Assembly (NCBI GenBank): GCA_023425615.1
Contig: JAFACJ010000343.1
Location: 1-9,171 of the forward strand
Length of the DNA: 9,171 bases
Direction of reading: 5' to 3'
Origin: Actinomycetes bacterium
Lineage (GTDB): Bacteria; Actinomycetota; Actinomycetes; Streptosporangiales; Streptosporangiaceae
Numbering within the stretch: the first letter of the stretch is position 1; the number at the start of each line of letters is the position of its first letter. The notes beneath the pieces are model-generated. The model ran no database searches. It saw only the letters and a program-made list of their open reading frames with translations, and had not been told where the DNA came from. Below, piece by piece: positions 6,374 through 9,171 of the stretch. The position numbers and the translations under genes are program-made.

Positions 6374-6379
6374 ACTGTA
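6374..6379 (-). promoter_or_regulatory. Candidate -10 hexamer for the tlpA-ccdA-resB-ccsB genes
   Basis: TACAGT on the minus strand fits TANNNT and would place a transcription start around 6366, within the palindrome at 6352-6370. No recognisable -35 is seen 17-18 nt upstream, inside the end of the phosphatase gene. A leader of about 30 nt with a good ribosome binding site would follow. Confidence 0.3.
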
Positions 6380-6386
6380 CCCGGCC

Positions 6387-7019
6387 TCAGGCGCCCGGGA
6401 TGCTCGGGTGCCTGACCAGGTGCGCGGCCGGCTCGGCGTACTCCACGCCGGCCAGCGTGTCGCCCTTGAAGACGAGGCTGGTCACGCTGGCCAGACCGCA
6501 CTGGCGGCGGCGCGGGTCGTGCCACAGCCGCACCCCCTCGGCCAGCCGGCGCGCGGTGTAGATCGGGAGCTGGTGGCTGACGCACACCGCCTCCCTGCCG
6601 CGGGCCGCGTCCCGCGCCTCCAGGCTGAAGGACCACATCCGGTCGGCGACCTCCTGGAACGGCTCGCCCCAGGACGGCTTGAACGGATTGACGAACCGGC
6701 GCCAGACCCGAGGATCGGCGAGCCTGCCCATCCGGAAGACCTCGCCCTCGAACTTGTTGTCCGCCTCGATCAACCGCACGTCGACCACCGGGCTCAGCCC
6801 GGTGGCCTCGGCGAGCGGGGCGATCGTCTCGCGCGCCCGATCCAGGGGGGAGGTGTAGAGCACGGCCAGGTCGCGGCCGGCGAACCAGTTCGCCGCCGCC
6901 TTGGCCATCAGCCGACCGTCCTCGCTGAGGTGGAAGTCGGGAAGACGGCCGTACAGAACGCCTCGGGGATTGTGGACCTCACCGTGACGCAGCAGATGAA
7001 CGATCGTGGTCTCAGTCAT
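6387..7019 (-). CDS. Histidine phosphatase family protein (phosphoglycerate mutase-like)
   Basis: A 210-residue protein of the histidine phosphatase superfamily. Seen: the RHG motif LLRHGE with R11, catalytic H12 and E14; SPLDRARET at 57-65 with the phosphate-binding R61; the acidic residue E85 in RLIEAD, a likely proton donor; and the second catalytic histidine H149 in CVSHQLPI. The fold transfers or hydrolyses phosphate through a phospho-histidine. The substrate cannot be read from the sequence; many small members are broad phosphatases rather than true glycolytic mutases. It sits between hemL and the TlpA gene exactly as M. tuberculosis Rv0525 does, so a conserved link to haem or cytochrome c supply is suggested but its role is unknown. 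The ATG at 7019 lies 12 nt after the hemL stop with no strong Shine-Dalgarno, consistent with expression from the hemL transcript. No signal peptide. Confidence 0.93.
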   Translation of the reverse strand: MTETTIVHLLRHGEVHNPRGVLYGRLPDFHLSEDGRLMAKAAANWFAGRDLAVLYTSPLDRARETIAPLAEATGLSPVVDVRLIEADNKFEGEVFRMGRLADPRVWRRFVNPFKPSWGEPFQEVADRMWSFSLEARDAARGREAVCVSHQLPIYTARRLAEGVRLWHDPRRRQCGLASVTSLVFKGDTLAGVEYAEPAAHLVRHPSIPGA

Positions 7020-7031
7020 GGCGGGAACAGA

Positions 7032-8342
7032 CTACCTTCGCGACCCGGACGGACCGGCCTGAGCCGCCGCACGGGCCGCGTGCGGCAGCGCGTCGGCGAT
7101 CCGCTCCAGCGCGGCGTCGTCGTGCGCCGCGCTGAGGAACCACACCTCGTACGACGAGGGCGGCAGGTAGACGCCGCGGTTCAGCGCCTCGTGGAAGAAC
7201 GCGGCGTAGGCGGCCGAGTCCTGCCTCTGCGCGTGTGTGAAATCCAGCACCTGATCGCCGGTGAAGAACACCGAGAAGAGGTTGCCCGCCGTCTGCAGCC
7301 GGTGCGGGACGCCCTCCTTCGCCAGCGCCTCGCTCGCCCACCGGCCGACCAGTTCGGCGGCGCGGTCGACCTTGGCGTAGACCTCGGGGGTGCAGCCGCG
7401 CAGCGTCGCCAGGCCGGCGGCGGTGGCCAGCGGGTTACCCGACAGGGTGCCCGCCTGGTAGACCGGCCCGGCCGGGGCCAGACGGTCCATGATCTCCGCG
7501 CGGCCGCCGAACGCCGCGGCGGGCAGGCCGCCGCCCATCACCTTGCCGTAGGTGAACAGGTCGGCCTCCACGCCCTCCCTGCCGTACCAGCCCGAGCTCG
7601 TCACCCGGAAGCCGGTGAGCACCTCATCGAGGATGAGCAGGGCGCCGAACCTGGTGCACAGGTCGCGCAGCAGCGCGTTGAAACCGTCGACCGGCGGCAC
7701 CACGCCCATGTTGGCGGGGCACGCCTCGGTGATCACGCAGGCGATCTCGTTGCCGTACTCGGTGAACGCCTCCTCCACCGCGACCACGTCGTTGTAGGGC
7801 AGCACGATCGTGTCGGCGGTGGCGGCGCCGGTGACGCCCGGGGTGTCGGGCAGCCCGAGGGTGACCACACCGGACCCGGCGGAGGCCAGCAGCGCATCGA
7901 CATGGCCGTGGTAGCAGCCGGCGAACTTGATGATCTTGGACCGGCCGGTGAAGCCGCGGGCCAGCCGGATCGCCGACATGGTCGCCTCGGTGCCGGAGTT
8001 GACCAGCCGCACCCGCTCCACCGGGGCCCGGGAGATGATCTCCTCGGCCAGCTCCACCTCGCCCGGGGTGGGGGCGCCGTAGGACGTCCCGCGCGCCGCG
8101 GCGGCCTGGACCGCCTCGACCACCTCGGGGTGGGCGTGGCCCAGGATCATCGGACCCCAGGAGCAGATCATGTCGACATAGGTGTTGCCGTCGACGTCCG
8201 TCAGGTAGGGTCCCTGCGCCGAGGCCATGAACCTGGGGGTCCCGCCCACCGCGCGGAAGGCACGCACCGGGGAGTTGACCCCGCCCGGCACGACGTCGCG
8301 GGCCCGGTCGAAAAGCTGCTGAGATCGCTCGGTGGAAGTCAC
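7032..8342 (-). CDS. hemL: Glutamate-1-semialdehyde 2,1-aminomutase
   Basis: A 436-residue PLP enzyme that converts glutamate-1-semialdehyde to 5-aminolevulinate, the committed tetrapyrrole precursor in the C5 pathway. Seen: the N-terminal signature [13 protein letters not shown] (17-29), [15 protein letters not shown] (115-129), GCYHGHVDA (142-150), D239 in [10 protein letters not shown], and the Schiff-base lysine K267 in [11 protein letters not shown]. These together identify HemL over other class III aminotransferases. The GTG at 8342 is chosen by homology ([13 protein letters not shown] start) and gives the normal family length; the reading frame stays open upstream to 8513 but that part encodes unrelated, arginine-rich sequence. 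The ribosome binding site is poor (GGTCGG abutting the start). It is the first gene of the minus-strand cluster and diverges from the kinase-like gene, so its promoter should lie in 8343-8553. Confidence 0.97.
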   Translation of the reverse strand: MTSTERSQQLFDRARDVVPGGVNSPVRAFRAVGGTPRFMASAQGPYLTDVDGNTYVDMICSWGPMILGHAHPEVVEAVQAAAARGTSYGAPTPGEVELAEEIISRAPVERVRLVNSGTEATMSAIRLARGFTGRSKIIKFAGCYHGHVDALLASAGSGVVTLGLPDTPGVTGAATADTIVLPYNDVVAVEEAFTEYGNEIACVITEACPANMGVVPPVDGFNALLRDLCTRFGALLILDEVLTGFRVTSSGWYGREGVEADLFTYGKVMGGGLPAAAFGGRAEIMDRLAPAGPVYQAGTLSGNPLATAAGLATLRGCTPEVYAKVDRAAELVGRWASEALAKEGVPHRLQTAGNLFSVFFTGDQVLDFTHAQRQDSAAYAAFFHEALNRGVYLPPSSYEVWFLSAAHDDAALERIADALPHAARAAAQAGPSGSRR

Positions 8343-8553
8343 CCGACCAGTCTGCCACCGCGCCGCACCGGCCCTCGTCCGGGGCCGTAACGTGATCACG
8401 GTGGGTGCCCGCGGAGCACCGGGCGGCGATCGGCCGGACGCGCACCGGTGCCGGAGCCGACACAATCCGGTAACTCCCTTGACCACGACCCGCAAGGGCC
8501 GATATCCACCCATGAAGGCGACTCAAGTGCTGGTGTATCAGGGAAGGGCAGAC
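8343..8553. other. Divergent intergenic region between hemL and the kinase-like gene
   Basis: About 210 nt that should hold promoters for both directions. It contains a perfect 10-bp palindrome CGTGATCACG at 8391-8400 and an inverted repeat GGCCC (8370-8374) / GGGCC (8382-8386) that could fold in the hemL leader. No convincing hemL -10/-35 pair is seen. No RNA gene or riboswitch is recognised. An ATG at 8512 is in frame with the kinase-like gene but is judged upstream of its true start. Confidence 0.4.
8479..8508 (+). promoter_or_regulatory. Candidate promoter of the kinase-like gene
   Basis: TTGACC at 8479-8484 resembles a -35 hexamer, followed after 18 nt by TATCCA at 8503-8508, an imperfect -10. 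Transcription would start near 8514, just past the ATG at 8512, leaving a leader of about 40 nt before the GTG at 8554 with its AAGGG ribosome binding site. This supports the GTG as the start. Confidence 0.4.
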
Positions 8554-9171
8554 GTGACGGAAGGCTGGGCGGTACCGGGGTTCACGCTCGTTCGCGAGCT
8601 GGGTGCCGATGCCTCCGGGCGGCAGGTGCTCGCGACGGACGAGATGACCAAGACCCAGGTCACGATCCGTTACCTGTCCCCCGCGTTGCAGAGGGACGGG
8701 GACTTCGCCCAGCGGATGGCACGGCTGTCCCAGTTGGAGGACGACAACCTCGTCCAGGTGTACGAGCTGGTGGACGGCGGGGAGAACGCCGCGGTCGTCT
8801 CCGAGTACTTCGAGGGCGTCCCCCTGCGGCGGCTACTGGCCGACCCGCTGGACCCCGAGTCGGCGGTGGTGGTGCTGAGCGACATCCTGCTCGGCCTCGC
8901 CGCCGCCCACGCCAAGGGGATCATGCACGGCGACTGCTCGCCCGAGAAGGTGCTCATCGCCCCCGACGGCCGCGCCAAGCTCTCCGACCTCGGCATCGCG
9001 GTGCCGCACGGCAAGGGCGCCCCCTCCGGCGACCCCGTCTACCAGGCGCCCGAGCGCTGGCAGGGCGCCGTGCCCGACCCGCAGACCGACATCTACGCCG
9101 CCACCGGCGTGTTCGTGGAGTGCCTGACCGGGCGGCGGCTGTTCCCCGCCTCCTCCATCGGCGCGCTGAAC
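8554..9171 (+). CDS. Ser/Thr protein-kinase-like protein with degenerate active site (probable pseudokinase), 3' end outside the window
   Basis: The 206 visible residues follow the bacterial Hanks-type kinase fold: GFTLVRELGADASG (9-22) in place of the glycine-rich loop, YFEGVPLRRLL at the hinge (85-95), HGDCSPEKVLI at 125-135 for the catalytic loop, DLG at 145-147 for DFG, APE at 165-167 and TDIYAATGVF at 178-187. Key residues are altered: the ATP-anchoring VAIK lysine is R39, the catalytic-loop lysine is S129, the magnesium-binding asparagine is K132, and the nucleotide loop has lost its GxGxxG pattern. D127 and D145 remain. It is probably a pseudokinase with a scaffold or ligand-sensing role, though weak activity is not excluded. 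C-terminal domains are unseen. The GTG at 8554 is chosen for AAGGG 5 nt upstream and the family-like N-terminus; the ATG at 8512 would add 14 residues with a badly spaced ribosome binding site. It diverges from hemL. Confidence 0.87.
   Translation, partial: MTEGWAVPGFTLVRELGADASGRQVLATDEMTKTQVTIRYLSPALQRDGDFAQRMARLSQLEDDNLVQVYELVDGGENAAVVSEYFEGVPLRRLLADPLDPESAVVVLSDILLGLAAAHAKGIMHGDCSPEKVLIAPDGRAKLSDLGIAVPHGKGAPSGDPVYQAPERWQGAVPDPQTDIYAATGVFVECLTGRRLFPASSIGALN

Noticed and set aside
6408..8390. Long plus-strand open frame opposite the phosphatase and hemL
   Set aside because: Antisense shadow of recognised genes, with low-complexity Gly/Arg/His-rich composition and no recognisable motif.
8343..8513. 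N-terminal extension of hemL to an upstream start
   Set aside because: The extra residues are Arg/Pro/Thr-rich and unlike HemL; the GTG at 8342 gives the expected family N-terminus.

Overview
The window is very GC-rich, with strong third-position GC bias and overlapping or nearly touching genes, and it carries a BldC-type developmental regulator. This fits a sporulating, high-GC actinomycete; a member of the Streptosporangiales is a reasonable guess, but the sequence alone does not fix the genus.

Layout from left to right. (i) 1-936, minus strand: a nearly complete PLP-dependent threonine/serine dehydratase whose 3' end lies outside the window. (ii) 1205-1402, plus strand: bldC, a small one-domain MerR-like DNA-binding protein, followed by a strong 13-bp hairpin at 1407-1439. 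(iii) 1399-2519, minus strand: an unrecognised 92-residue protein and, just upstream of it, a predicted zinc metalloprotease of the anthrax-lethal-factor/Pro-Pro-endopeptidase type. (iv) 2582-8342, minus strand: a tightly packed cluster, in transcription order hemL, a histidine phosphatase, a TlpA/ResA lipoprotein thioredoxin, ccdA, resB and ccsB. (v) 8554-9171, plus strand: the N-terminal part of a protein-kinase-like protein whose catalytic residues are degenerate.

Cluster (iv) is the conserved actinobacterial haem and cytochrome c maturation locus; the gene order matches Mycobacterium tuberculosis Rv0524-Rv0529. HemL makes 5-aminolevulinate for haem. CcdA passes electrons from the cytoplasm to the extracytoplasmic thioredoxin, which reduces the CXXCH cysteines of apocytochrome c. 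The ResB-CcsB complex exports haem and attaches it. Several junctions overlap or touch (ATGA at tlpA/ccdA, TAG-ATG at ccdA/resB, 4 nt at resB/ccsB), so the last four genes are very likely co-translated.

The least ordinary parts are the protease/small-protein pair inserted between ccsB and bldC, the bldC hairpin embedded in the coding end of the convergent small gene, a palindrome between a candidate -10 and the tlpA ribosome binding site, and the probable pseudokinase divergent from hemL. I see no tRNA, rRNA, CRISPR array, insertion sequence or attachment site.
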